The notes under the pieces were generated by a model. It did no database searches, was not told where the DNA came from, and saw only the letters and a list, made by a program, of their open reading frames with translations. DNA of 7,879 nucleotides from Paracoccaceae bacterium (GTDB lineage: Bacteria; Pseudomonadota; Alphaproteobacteria; Rhodobacterales; Rhodobacteraceae), in assembly GCA_007121115.1 (NCBI GenBank), contig SKMI01000072.1:1-7879 (forward strand), in the 5' to 3' direction. The first letter of the stretch is position 1, and the number at the start of each line of letters is the position of its first letter. Positions 1-6,707 of the stretch are shown here, one piece after another. Position numbers and translations under genes: made by a program.

Positions 1-414
1 ACCCGCGCCTCCTTCGCCGATCCGGGCGAGCATGTGATCCTGCCCGAGGTGATCTCGAAGGAACCGCTGGGCCCGGTGGTGCGTGACGGCGACAAGAACT
101 GGGAAGGCATCGTGCGCTGGACCCTGTTCGCGCTGATCGCGGCCGAAGAGCTTGGCATCACCTCGGCCAATGTCGCCGAAATGGCCGAAGGCTCCGACAG
201 CCCGGAAATCAACCGCATCCTGGGGTCCGAAGGCGAGTTCGGCGCCATGCTGGGGCTGGACAGCGACTGGGCCGTGCGTGCCATCGCCGCCGCCGGCAAC
301 TATGGCGAAATCTTCGCCGCCAACATCGGCGAGCAGACGCCCATCGGTCTGGCCCGCGGGCTGAACGCCCAGTGGACCCAGGGCGGGCTGATGTACGCCC
401 CGCCGTTCCGCTGA
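1..414 (+). CDS. aapJ: General L-amino-acid ABC transporter, periplasmic binding protein (3' end only)
   Basis: The last 137 residues of the solute-binding subunit of an Aap/Bzt polar-amino-acid importer; the start lies before the window. The protein captures amino acids in the periplasm and delivers them to the permease pair encoded just downstream. The visible part has the family's C-terminal features: a 'VISKEPLGPVVRDGD' strand near the beginning, a 'W..I..W.LFALI.AEE' helix, and the closing 'NIG..TPIGL.RGLNAQWT.GGLMYAPPFR' segment typical of AapJ/BztA. The reading frame is open from base 1 and ends at TGA 412-414. Directly downstream lies a strong hairpin and then aapQ, the usual J-Q-M-P order. 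AapJ and BztA (glutamate/glutamine/aspartate/asparagine) cannot be told apart from this fragment; the ligand range is inferred from the family. Confidence 0.93.
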   Translation, partial: TRASFADPGEHVILPEVISKEPLGPVVRDGDKNWEGIVRWTLFALIAAEELGITSANVAEMAEGSDSPEINRILGSEGEFGAMLGLDSDWAVRAIAAAGNYGEIFAANIGEQTPIGLARGLNAQWTQGGLMYAPPFR

Positions 415-422
415 GACCATCC

Positions 423-448
423 GGTGCGCGCCCGAAAGGGCGCGCACC
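423..448 (+). terminator. Intercistronic hairpin between aapJ and aapQ (partial terminator or mRNA stabiliser)
   Basis: A perfect 11-bp GC-rich stem: left arm 423-433 (GGTGCGCGCCC), GAAA loop 434-437, right arm 438-448. It begins 8 bases after the aapJ stop. Only two T follow the stem, so it is not a full intrinsic terminator. GAAA is a GNRA-type stable tetraloop. In operons of this kind such a stem commonly protects the upstream mRNA or reduces read-through, so the binding protein is made in excess over the membrane subunits. That role is inferred here. Confidence 0.75.
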
Positions 449-527
449 TTGCATTGATGATCCTGCATAATCCCTGAGCACGCCTCTGGCGGCGCGGCCC
501 CGTTCTGGCCAGCGTCAGGAGAAGCCC

Positions 528-1799
528 ATGTCCACGACCAGCGACCTGCGAACCAAGTCGGCGCCCCCGAAGCGCAGCTTCGAGTTGAGCATGCTGCTCT
601 ATGACCAGCGCTATCGGTCGATCACCATCCAGGTATTCTTCCTGTTCCTGCTGATGCTGTTTGCGGCTTGGCTGGTGGACAACACGGTCAACAACCTGCG
701 TGCGCTGGGCCGGGATTTCAGCTTTGCCTTCCTGAACGCGCCTGCAGGCTATGACATCAGCCAGCGGCCGATCGAATACAACAGCCAGATGACCCATGGC
801 CGCGCCGCGCTGGTGGGGCTTCTGAACACCCTGATCCTTGCGGTGATGGCATGTGCGCTGGCCACGGTTCTGGGGGTGATCGCGGGCGTGCTGCGGCTGT
901 CGAACAACTGGATCGTTGGCCGACTTATGACCGTCTATGTCGAGGTGTTCCGCAACATCCCGACACTGCTGTGGATCCTGATCTTCGGCGCGATCATGAC
1001 CGAGGCGATGCCCGCGCCATCGGCCTTTCGCGGCGATGACCCGTCCTCGACCATGCTGTTCAACGATGCGGTGGCCATCACCAACCGGGGCGTCTGGGTC
1101 CCCGCGATCATGTTCGCGCGCGATCTGGGCTATTTCCAGCTTGGCCCCGTGGCGCCGTCCATCACCTGGGTGCTGGCCATACTGATTATCGCCGCCAGCA
1201 TCTGGGCCAACAAGAAGTTGATCGATCACGCCACGCGAGTGCAGAACGCCACCGGCGTCCGGCCCAAGACCTGGTGGAAATCCATCCTGATCCTGCTGGG
1301 TCCCATCGCGCTTTATTTCGCTGTTCTGGGTGCACATCTGCAATACCCCGAACTGCGCGGCTTCAATTTCCAGGACGGCATACATCTGCGCAACTCGCTG
1401 ATCGCCATGTGGTTGGGGCTGGGCATCTATACCGGGGCATTCGTCGCCGAAAACGTCCGTTCGGGCATTCTGGCGATATCAAAGGGGCAGACCGAGGCCG
1501 CCTTTGCCCTGGGCCTGCAACCGGGCAAGACCATGCGACTGGTGATCCTGCCGCAGGCGCTGCGGGTGATCATCCCGCCGTTGATCTCGCAATACCTCAA
1601 CATCACCAAGAACACCTCGCTGGGGCTCGCCGTGGGTTACATGGACCTGCGCTCCACGCTGGGCGGCATCACCATCAACCAGACCGGGCGCGAGCTGGAG
1701 GGGATGCTCTTGATGATGCTGATCTATCTGGCGATCAGCCTGGCGATTTCGGGGGCGATGAACGTCTACAACTCCCGCGTGAAGCTGAAGGAGCGGTGA
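528..1799 (+). CDS. aapQ: General L-amino-acid ABC transporter, permease subunit AapQ (BztB)
   Basis: Inner-membrane permease of 423 residues, one half of the transmembrane channel of the amino-acid importer; it would pair with AapM. ATG 528 is preceded by AGGAG at 517-521, six bases away. After a basic cytoplasmic N-terminus comes a first membrane helix (about residues 32-50), a long periplasmic loop, and further helices from about 90 onward. The region around 277-423 holds the BPD_transp_1 core. The EAA loop that docks on the ATPase is at about residues 323-342: E323-A-A, G329, then I340-L-P. It also has 'VYVEVFRNIPTLLWIL', a strand conserved in HisM/GltK-type permeases. The length is nearer what I recall for BztB than for the roughly 400-residue rhizobial AapQ. 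It is separated from aapM by one base, so the two are surely co-transcribed. Confidence 0.95.
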   Translation: MSTTSDLRTKSAPPKRSFELSMLLYDQRYRSITIQVFFLFLLMLFAAWLVDNTVNNLRALGRDFSFAFLNAPAGYDISQRPIEYNSQMTHGRAALVGLLNTLILAVMACALATVLGVIAGVLRLSNNWIVGRLMTVYVEVFRNIPTLLWILIFGAIMTEAMPAPSAFRGDDPSSTMLFNDAVAITNRGVWVPAIMFARDLGYFQLGPVAPSITWVLAILIIAASIWANKKLIDHATRVQNATGVRPKTWWKSILILLGPIALYFAVLGAHLQYPELRGFNFQDGIHLRNSLIAMWLGLGIYTGAFVAENVRSGILAISKGQTEAAFALGLQPGKTMRLVILPQALRVIIPPLISQYLNITKNTSLGLAVGYMDLRSTLGGITINQTGRELEGMLLMMLIYLAISLAISGAMNVYNSRVKLKER

Positions 1800-1800
1800 G

Positions 1801-3099
1801 ATGAGCAATATCGAATCGCACACCATCGCTTACGTCCGGGATACGATGATCCCCGAACAGGACCCGCCGATCACCGAAACCGGGGCTATCAAGTGGCTGC
1901 GGGAAAACCTGTTTTCGGGATGGTTCAACACTATCCTGACGCTGCTGTCGCTGGCGATCATCTGGTGGTCGGTGGCGGCCATCGGGCCGTGGCTCTGGAA
2001 CATGGTCTGGAATGCAGGCTCCCTGCGCGAATGCCGCGAGCTTCTGGACGGGGCCCAGGGCGCGTGTTTCGCCGTCATCAACGACCGCTGGCACCAGTTG
2101 CTGTTCGGTTTCTATCCGTCTTCGCTCTACTGGCGGCCGACGCTGGCGCTGATTCTGTTGTTCGTGGCGCTGGCGCCGATCCTGTTCCCGGACCTGCCGC
2201 GCAAGATGCTTTGGTTTTCCGCCGTCTACCCGTTCTTGACCTATCACCTGCTGTGGGGCGGGTCGGTCTGGCTGCCGATCGTGGCGCTGTTGGGCTTTGT
2301 CGCGGGCTATGTCGCGTGGCGGCTGGTAACCCGCATCTCGCCGCTGGCCGCGGTCTTTGCCGCCGTGATCGTGCCGGTGCTGTGGTGGATCGTCGTTGCC
2401 GCACCGCTGGATCGGTTCCTGTTTTCCGGACTGCCCTGGGGGCTGGAATTCGTGCGTTCGGACCGCTTCGGGGGCTTCCTGATCTCGCTGGTGATCGGCA
2501 TCACGGGGATTGCGATATCGCTGCCGCTGGGCATCCTGCTGGCGCTGGGGCGGCAATCGGACATGGTGTTCCTGAAATCCGTCTGCGTGATCTTCATCGA
2601 ATTCATCCGGGGCGTGCCGCTGATCACGCTGCTGTTCACCGCCTCGCTGCTGCTGAACTACTTCCTGCCGCCGGGGACGAGCTTCGATCTGATCCTGCGG
2701 GTGATCATCATGGTCACGCTGTTTGCCGCCGCCTACATGGCCGAGGTGATCCGCGGTGGCCTCGCCGCCCTGCCGCGCGGCCAGTATGAAGCCGCCGACG
2801 CGCTGGGGCTGGACTACTGGAAGGCGCAGCGGCTGATCATCATGCCGCAGGCGCTCAAGATCTCGATCCCCGGTATCGTCAACACCTTCATCGGGTTGTT
2901 CAAGGACACCACGCTGGTGGTCTTCATCGGTCTGCTCGATCCCATTGGCCTGTCGAACGCGATCCGCGCCTCGACCGACTGGCAGGGGATCTACTGGGAA
3001 CTGTTCATCTTCATCGGGGTCCTGTTCTTCGTCTTCTGCTTCGGTATCTCGCGCTATTCCATGTATCTGGAACGGCGGCTGAAGACGGACCACAAGTAA
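1801..3099 (+). CDS. aapM: General L-amino-acid ABC transporter, permease subunit AapM (BztC)
   Basis: Second inner-membrane permease (432 residues), the partner of AapQ. ATG 1801 begins two bases after the last base of the aapQ stop; its AAGGAG (1788-1793) lies inside the end of aapQ, so translation is probably coupled. The N-terminus has 'GAIKWLRENLFSGWFNTILT', typical of AapM/BztC. A periplasmic loop with two cysteines (C78 and C89) follows the first helix; a disulfide there is possible but unproven. Several hydrophobic segments at about 115-200 form the extra N-terminal membrane block of this subunit type. The C-terminal transport core carries the EAA loop at about 330-349: E330-A-A, G336, then I347-M-P. 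'EFIRGVPLITLLF' is the conserved scaffold segment. No truncation or frame break is seen. Confidence 0.95.
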   Translation: MSNIESHTIAYVRDTMIPEQDPPITETGAIKWLRENLFSGWFNTILTLLSLAIIWWSVAAIGPWLWNMVWNAGSLRECRELLDGAQGACFAVINDRWHQLLFGFYPSSLYWRPTLALILLFVALAPILFPDLPRKMLWFSAVYPFLTYHLLWGGSVWLPIVALLGFVAGYVAWRLVTRISPLAAVFAAVIVPVLWWIVVAAPLDRFLFSGLPWGLEFVRSDRFGGFLISLVIGITGIAISLPLGILLALGRQSDMVFLKSVCVIFIEFIRGVPLITLLFTASLLLNYFLPPGTSFDLILRVIIMVTLFAAAYMAEVIRGGLAALPRGQYEAADALGLDYWKAQRLIIMPQALKISIPGIVNTFIGLFKDTTLVVFIGLLDPIGLSNAIRASTDWQGIYWELFIFIGVLFFVFCFGISRYSMYLERRLKTDHK

Positions 3100-3109
3100 G
3101 GATAGCGTC

Positions 3110-3913
3110 ATGACCGAAATGCAGATCGACCACGGCATCGAGCGCAAGATCGACACCAGCCAGATGAAGGTGACCGACGAGGTCGCCATCCAGATCACCG
3201 AAATGAACAAGTGGTATGGCAGCTTCCACGTGCTGCGCGACATCGACATGACGGTGAACCGGGGCGAACGCATCGTGGTCTGCGGCCCTTCGGGCTCCGG
3301 CAAATCCACGCTGATCCGCTGCATCAACCGGCTGGAAGAACACCAGGCCGGGCAGATCATCGTGGACGGGACCGAACTGACCTCGGACCTCAAGAATATC
3401 GACAAGGTCCGCTCCGAAGTCGGCATGGTGTTCCAGCACTTCAACCTGTTTCCGCATCTGACGATCCTGGAAAACTGCACGCTGGCGCCGATCTGGGTGC
3501 GCAAGACGCCCAAACGGGAGGCCGACGAGATCGCCATGCACTTCCTGGAAAAGGTCAAGATCCCGGAACAGGCGCTGAAATACCCCGGCCAGCTTTCCGG
3601 CGGGCAGCAGCAGCGGGTCGCCATCGCGCGCTCGCTCTGCATGAAGCCCCGGATCATGCTGTTCGACGAGCCGACCTCGGCGCTGGACCCCGAGATGATC
3701 AAGGAGGTGCTGGACACCATGATCGCGCTGGCCGAGGAAGGCATGACCATGATCTGCGTGACCCACGAAATGGGCTTTGCGCAGGCGGTGGCCAACCGGG
3801 TGATCTTCATGGATCAGGGCCAGATCGTCGAGCAGAACACCCCGAGCGAGTTCTTCAACAATCCGAAGTCCGACCGCACCAAGCTGTTCCTGAGCCAGAT
3901 ATTGGGCCATTGA
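3110..3913 (+). CDS. aapP: General L-amino-acid ABC transporter, ATP-binding subunit AapP (BztD)
   Basis: Cytoplasmic ATPase (267 residues) that powers the AapQM channel. All ABC motifs are intact: Walker A GPSGSGKST at 59-67, Q-loop Q109 in VFQHFNLFPH, signature LSGGQQQR at 162-169, Walker B IMLFDEP at 182-188, D-loop SALD at 190-193 and switch histidine H219. 'CTLAPIWVRK' and the closing 'LFLSQIL' are strong Aap/Bzt/GlnQ-type hallmarks. ATG 3110 is chosen because AAGGA (3098-3102) sits seven bases upstream and overlaps the aapM stop. The first ~25 residues before the ABC fold are a variable tail; later ATGs at codons 4 and 19 are possible but lack a better ribosome site. Its TGA overlaps the TTG start of the next gene. 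Confidence 0.96.
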   Translation: MTEMQIDHGIERKIDTSQMKVTDEVAIQITEMNKWYGSFHVLRDIDMTVNRGERIVVCGPSGSGKSTLIRCINRLEEHQAGQIIVDGTELTSDLKNIDKVRSEVGMVFQHFNLFPHLTILENCTLAPIWVRKTPKREADEIAMHFLEKVKIPEQALKYPGQLSGGQQQRVAIARSLCMKPRIMLFDEPTSALDPEMIKEVLDTMIALAEEGMTMICVTHEMGFAQAVANRVIFMDQGQIVEQNTPSEFFNNPKSDRTKLFLSQILGH

Positions 3914-5022
3914 CGGCACCGCAGGCGCGCTTCATCGGCTCCGACATCTATCGCGGCTCCAGCTACGGGGCCTGGCACCCGCTGCGCATCCCGCGCGTCT
4001 CCACGGTCATGGATCTGGCCCGTGCGCTGGGCTGGTTTCCGGAAGGCGCTTACATCAACAGCCCCCGTGCGAAGCCTGCCGCACTGGAGATATGGCACAC
4101 CCCCGCGTACGTCCGCGCCCTGCAACGGGCCGAGGCCGAGGGCGAGGTGGACGCCGCCACCCGGGAACGCCACGCCCTGGGCACCACCGCCAACCCCGTG
4201 TTCGCGGAGGTCTTTCGCCGCCCCGCCACCTCGGCCGGTGGCGTGATGCTTGCCGCCGAACTGGTGCTGCGCGGCGGCGTGGTCCATGCGCCGGGCGGCG
4301 GCACGCACCACGCGTTCCCCGATTACGCGGGCGGGTTCTGCTACATCAACGACCCGGTCCTGTGCCTGCTGTCGCTGCGGCGGCTGGGGCTGTGTCCGCT
4401 GGTCTATGTGGACATCGACGCGCATCATTGCGACGGGGTGCAACACGCGTTCGCGGGGGCCGAGGATGTGCGCCTGATCTCGGTCCACGAGGAACGCCGC
4501 TGGCCCTTCACCGGCGCGCTGGAGGACACTGCAGGCGGCGCGGCCTTCAACCTGCCGGTGCCGCGCGGGCTGAATGATTCCGAGATGCGCGCGATCCTGC
4601 ATGAGTTGATCCTGCCCCGCGTGGCCGAATTCCGCCCGCAGGCCATCGTCCTGCAATGCGGCGCCGATGCGGTGGACGAAGACCCGCTTTCGCGCCTGCA
4701 GCTGTCGAATAACGCGCACCGCTCGGTGGCGCTGGCCCTGCGCGACATGGCGCCCCGACTGATCGTGCTGGGCGGCGGCGGCTACAATCCGTGGTCGGTG
4801 GCGCGGCTCTGGACCGGGGTCTGGGCCGCGCTGTCGGACCAGCCCATCCCCGACCGCCTGCCCCCCGCGGCCGAGGCCGTGCTGCGCGCCTTGCGCTGGG
4901 ACCGCGCCCGCGGCGGCAAGACGCCCCCGGATCACTGGTTCACCACTCTCGCCGATGCCCCGCGCGAAGGCCCGGTGCGGGCAGACCTCCGCGACCGGCT
5001 GGCCAAGCTCGCACGGCGCTAG
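3910..5022 (+). CDS. Histone-deacetylase-family zinc deacetylase (AcuC-like)
   Basis: Cytoplasmic arginase-fold deacetylase of 370 residues that would remove acetyl groups from acetyl-lysine of proteins or from small acetylated amines. The catalytic set is complete by alignment to class I HDACs from memory: tandem H133-H134 in GGGTHHAF, GGFCYIND at 141-148, zinc ligands D170 and H172 in DIDAHH, third ligand D258 in a DEDP segment, and the transition-state tyrosine Y292 in GGGGYN. The start is TTG 3910: family N-terminal sequence (IGSDIYRGSSYG..HPLRIPRV) begins at residue 9, whereas the first in-frame ATG (4009, codon 34) would cut it off. TTGA at 3910-3913 joins it to the aapP stop, suggesting coupled translation; no clear Shine-Dalgarno precedes it. 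The substrate is unknown; acuC in the strict acetoin/acetyl-CoA-synthetase sense is not supported by neighbours. Confidence 0.9.
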   Translation: MTAPQARFIGSDIYRGSSYGAWHPLRIPRVSTVMDLARALGWFPEGAYINSPRAKPAALEIWHTPAYVRALQRAEAEGEVDAATRERHALGTTANPVFAEVFRRPATSAGGVMLAAELVLRGGVVHAPGGGTHHAFPDYAGGFCYINDPVLCLLSLRRLGLCPLVYVDIDAHHCDGVQHAFAGAEDVRLISVHEERRWPFTGALEDTAGGAAFNLPVPRGLNDSEMRAILHELILPRVAEFRPQAIVLQCGADAVDEDPLSRLQLSNNAHRSVALALRDMAPRLIVLGGGGYNPWSVARLWTGVWAALSDQPIPDRLPPAAEAVLRALRWDRARGGKTPPDHWFTTLADAPREGPVRADLRDRLAKLARR

Positions 5023-5068
5023 GCCGGTTCCCGATCAGCCTGCGCCAGCCGACACCCCCTGCCCCTGA

Positions 5069-5090
5069 CTTCATCTTGCCCCAAATACCC
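5069..5090. repeat. Short bipartite intergenic motif, copy 1
   Basis: CTTCATCTTGC (5069-5079), spacer CCC, AAATACCC (5083-5090). It matches copy 2 at 6708-6729 in 19 of 22 positions, with all differences in the 3-base spacer. It lies 46 bases after the deacetylase stop, in the 183-bp convergent gap to the hemerythrin gene. The rest of that gap shows no gene and no convincing terminator. Confidence 0.6.
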
Positions 5091-5205
5091 TCGCCGAAGG
5101 CAGCGCGCCGACAGGCTCGCTTCTCCGCAAGCAAGGGCACATCCGATCCGATCGGCGCATCCCCCACCGCCGACGCATCAACGTGGTCTAGGAGGACACC
5201 AAGCC

Positions 5206-5769
5206 TCAGAACCGCGGCGCGTGGTGCAGGATCACCGGCACCACAAGCTCTTCCTCGTCGATCAGATGCCGGTCCAGAAAGCCTGCGAACCGGGTCAGCC
5301 GCCCCTCCAGCCGTCCCGCTGCATCGCGCCCCTGCACCGCATTCCGTGCCCGCAGATGCCCCAACATGGCGTTGGTATCCTCGGCCAGCCCATGCAACTC
5401 CGCGTCCAGCGCATGGTGATCGCTGTCCAGCAACTCGAACCCCGGAACCAGCCGCGCCTCCAGCCCCATGAGTTGCGGAAAGTAATGCATGTCCTCGATC
5501 TTGTGATGCCCATCAAGCTGGTTGAGAAAGAAGCCCATCATCCGCGCCGTCTCGGGCGAAAACCGCTTCGGGTCCGCGCCCCGGTCGATGAAGACCCGCG
5601 TGTCCGCCTGCAGCCGCGCCAGCACCTGCCGGAACATCAGGTGACGCTCCAGCCAGAAGCGGGTCAACCCGTCGAAATTGCGGTGCGATTGCCAGATGTC
5701 GCGCGGATACTGCGCCAGCAGCACCCGCAACGGTTCGGGCAGCCCTTCGCGCGTGTTCAGATCATCCAT
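5206..5769 (-). CDS. Hemerythrin HHE-domain protein
   Basis: A 187-residue, all-helical cytoplasmic protein of the hemerythrin family, which hold a non-haem di-iron centre in a four-helix bundle for O2, NO or iron sensing or handling. Candidate ligands by helix: H43 (WLERHLMF), H88/H89 with E92 (GHHKIEDMHYFP), H118/H119 (DSDHHALDAELH), and H168 with E172/E173 (DRHLIDEEELVVP). The H, HxxxE, H, HxxxE arrangement resembles the carboxylate-rich HHE/FBXL5 type more than classical oxygen-binding hemerythrin. No signal peptide or membrane helix is seen. ATG 5769 has AGGTGG at 5776-5781 on the minus strand, six bases away. It is convergent with the deacetylase gene and follows the nuclease gene by 109 bp; its specific function is not known. 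Confidence 0.85.
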   Translation of the reverse strand: MDDLNTREGLPEPLRVLLAQYPRDIWQSHRNFDGLTRFWLERHLMFRQVLARLQADTRVFIDRGADPKRFSPETARMMGFFLNQLDGHHKIEDMHYFPQLMGLEARLVPGFELLDSDHHALDAELHGLAEDTNAMLGHLRARNAVQGRDAAGRLEGRLTRFAGFLDRHLIDEEELVVPVILHHAPRF

Positions 5770-5839
5770 GCCATGCCACCTGTGCTGCCCCTGTCAGTCC
5801 AGAGGTAGGCTTTCGCGCGGGGTGGCAACAGGGCACCCG

Positions 5840-5859
5840 ACCCTGCACAAGCGCAGGGT
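5840..5859 (-). terminator. Hairpin after the nuclease gene
   Basis: A perfect 7-bp stem ACCCTGC (5840-5846) / GCAGGGT (5853-5859) with a 6-base loop, beginning 20 bases past the nuclease stop on the minus strand. A second, weaker 5-bp stem GGGTG/CACCC (5820-5824 / 5834-5838) follows. No U-tract is present, so it may be a 3'-end processing hairpin or a weak terminator before the hemerythrin gene. Confidence 0.4.
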
Positions 5860-5878
5860 GATTGTGCGCCGGCAGCGC

Positions 5879-6583
5879 TCAGCGCCGCGGCGCGCGCCAG
5901 CCCGCCGCCTCGGCCTCCGCGACCGAACAGAACCAGCGCTTGTCCGGGTGGTTCATGTTCACCCGGTCATAATGCCGCGAGCCGGGGACATGATAGATGC
6001 GTCCGTTGGCCGAGACATTGCCCTTGATCCGGCAGTTGCCCTCGGCATCGGCCAGTGCCGCCTGCGCCACACGGGGCACGCAGAACCCGGCCTGCGGGTT
6101 CAGCGGCCCGCCAAAGATGCCCGCGCCCTCCGCGCGCGCCTGCGCCTCAACGGCGCTGTAACGCTCCAGCACTCCCTGTTCGGCGGCGAAGCGGTCGCAG
6201 ACCCGCGCGATCCCGTGGCCAATCAGATCATGCGCAATGTCCCGCCCGTCCAGATAGCAGCGCCCAACGATCCGGTTGTAACTGCGTTCGCCAAGGTCCT
6301 CGCAGTGCAGCACCACGCCCTCGAATAGCGCCACGGTAGCCTCGGTCGCCCAGCGCCCGCAGGGCCACGGCGCGCCTTGCGCATCGGTACAGGTCTCGGC
6401 CATCTCGGGCGCGTCGATCCCGCCCAGCCGAATCCGCGTCCCCGCCACTTCCAACGTGTCGCCGTCGATCACGCGCGCCGCGCCGACAGGCCCATCACTC
6501 GGCCGCGCATCCTGCCCGGCCTCGCCCGCCAGCCCGAGGATGAGCAAAACCACGCCCGCCAGTATCAAGACCACCCGACCCAT
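5879..6583 (-). CDS. Exported thermonuclease (SNase-like) protein with C-terminal sunset-type domain
   Basis: A 234-residue protein with an N-terminal hydrophobic signal or anchor (about residues 4-20 after R3), then a staphylococcal-nuclease domain (about 35-160) and a small C-terminal Cys/His domain (about 184-230). Nuclease residues match S. aureus SNase by motif: D40 and D42 in VIDGDT, R52 in IRLGGIDAPE, D57, E60, and R104 in YNRIVGR, so calcium-dependent phosphodiesterase activity on DNA/RNA in the periplasm or outside is plausible. The tail 'C184RIKGN.S..GRIYHVPGSRHYD...RWFC219S..EA.AAGW' is the sunset-type module, probably metal-binding. Some genomes label such proteins 'ExoI succinoglycan' proteins; nothing here supports that role. 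ATG 6583 gives the best signal sequence but lacks a clear Shine-Dalgarno. It stands alone in transcription, with a TTAAC array 44-70 bases upstream. Confidence 0.88.
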   Translation of the reverse strand: MGRVVLILAGVVLLILGLAGEAGQDARPSDGPVGAARVIDGDTLEVAGTRIRLGGIDAPEMAETCTDAQGAPWPCGRWATEATVALFEGVVLHCEDLGERSYNRIVGRCYLDGRDIAHDLIGHGIARVCDRFAAEQGVLERYSAVEAQARAEGAGIFGGPLNPQAGFCVPRVAQAALADAEGNCRIKGNVSANGRIYHVPGSRHYDRVNMNHPDKRWFCSVAEAEAAGWRAPRR

Positions 6584-6626
6584 GCCGGGCAGGATGAGTC
6601 ACGCTTGTTGCATCCGCAAGGGATTT

Positions 6627-6654
6627 GTTAACCTTTGGTTAACCTTCGTTAACG
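6627..6654. promoter_or_regulatory. Triple TTAAC array, candidate CtrA binding region
   Basis: Three TTAA cores at 6628-6631, 6639-6642 and 6649-6652, each followed by C, are separated by 7 and 6 bases. The first pair matches the alphaproteobacterial CtrA consensus TTAA-N7-TTAA(C) exactly. The array is an AT-rich island in GC-rich DNA, 44-70 bases upstream of the minus-strand nuclease start, within range of its promoter. Binding by CtrA is inferred from the pattern alone. Confidence 0.45.
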
Positions 6655-6707
6655 CTGTTGCCGCCAACCCACGCATCCGCCGCAATCATGGTTCAGCGGC
6701 TCGCTCT

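Noticed and set aside
449..471. Possible internal promoter before aapQ (TTGCAT ... CATAAT)
   Set aside because: The spacer is only 11 bases, too short for a sigma-70 type promoter, and no other -35 fits.
300..1385. A 361-codon minus-strand frame over aapJ and aapQ
   Set aside because: Antisense to conserved genes, His/Gln/Arg-rich, spans the intercistronic hairpin, and has no recognisable domain.
1735..3810. A 691-codon open frame on the minus strand opposite aapM and aapP
   Set aside because: It is antisense to two well-recognised genes, and its protein is low-complexity (Arg/Gln/Asp/His-rich) with no family resemblance; such mirror frames are common in GC-rich codon-biased genes.
3211..3909. 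Upstream extension of the deacetylase frame, giving a 603-residue protein
   Set aside because: The first part is the out-of-frame shadow of aapP, Arg/Gly-rich and unlike any HDAC N-terminus; the real gene begins near 3910.
3814..4935. A 373-codon minus-strand frame across the deacetylase gene
   Set aside because: Antisense shadow of a gene with all catalytic residues; composition typical of reverse-frame translation.
5015..5046. Possible terminator stem spanning the deacetylase stop codon (GGCGC-T-AGG / CCT-GCGCC)
   Set aside because: It has a bulge, a 15-base loop and no T-run; too weak to call a terminator.
5221..5808. A 195-codon plus-strand frame over the hemerythrin gene
   Set aside because: It opposes a gene with a ribosome site and hemerythrin ligand motifs; Gln/Pro/His-rich shadow.
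5770..5878. Search for a small gene between the nuclease and hemerythrin genes
   Set aside because: No frame with a start, ribosome site and plausible composition; the gap is explained by hairpins and the hemerythrin leader.
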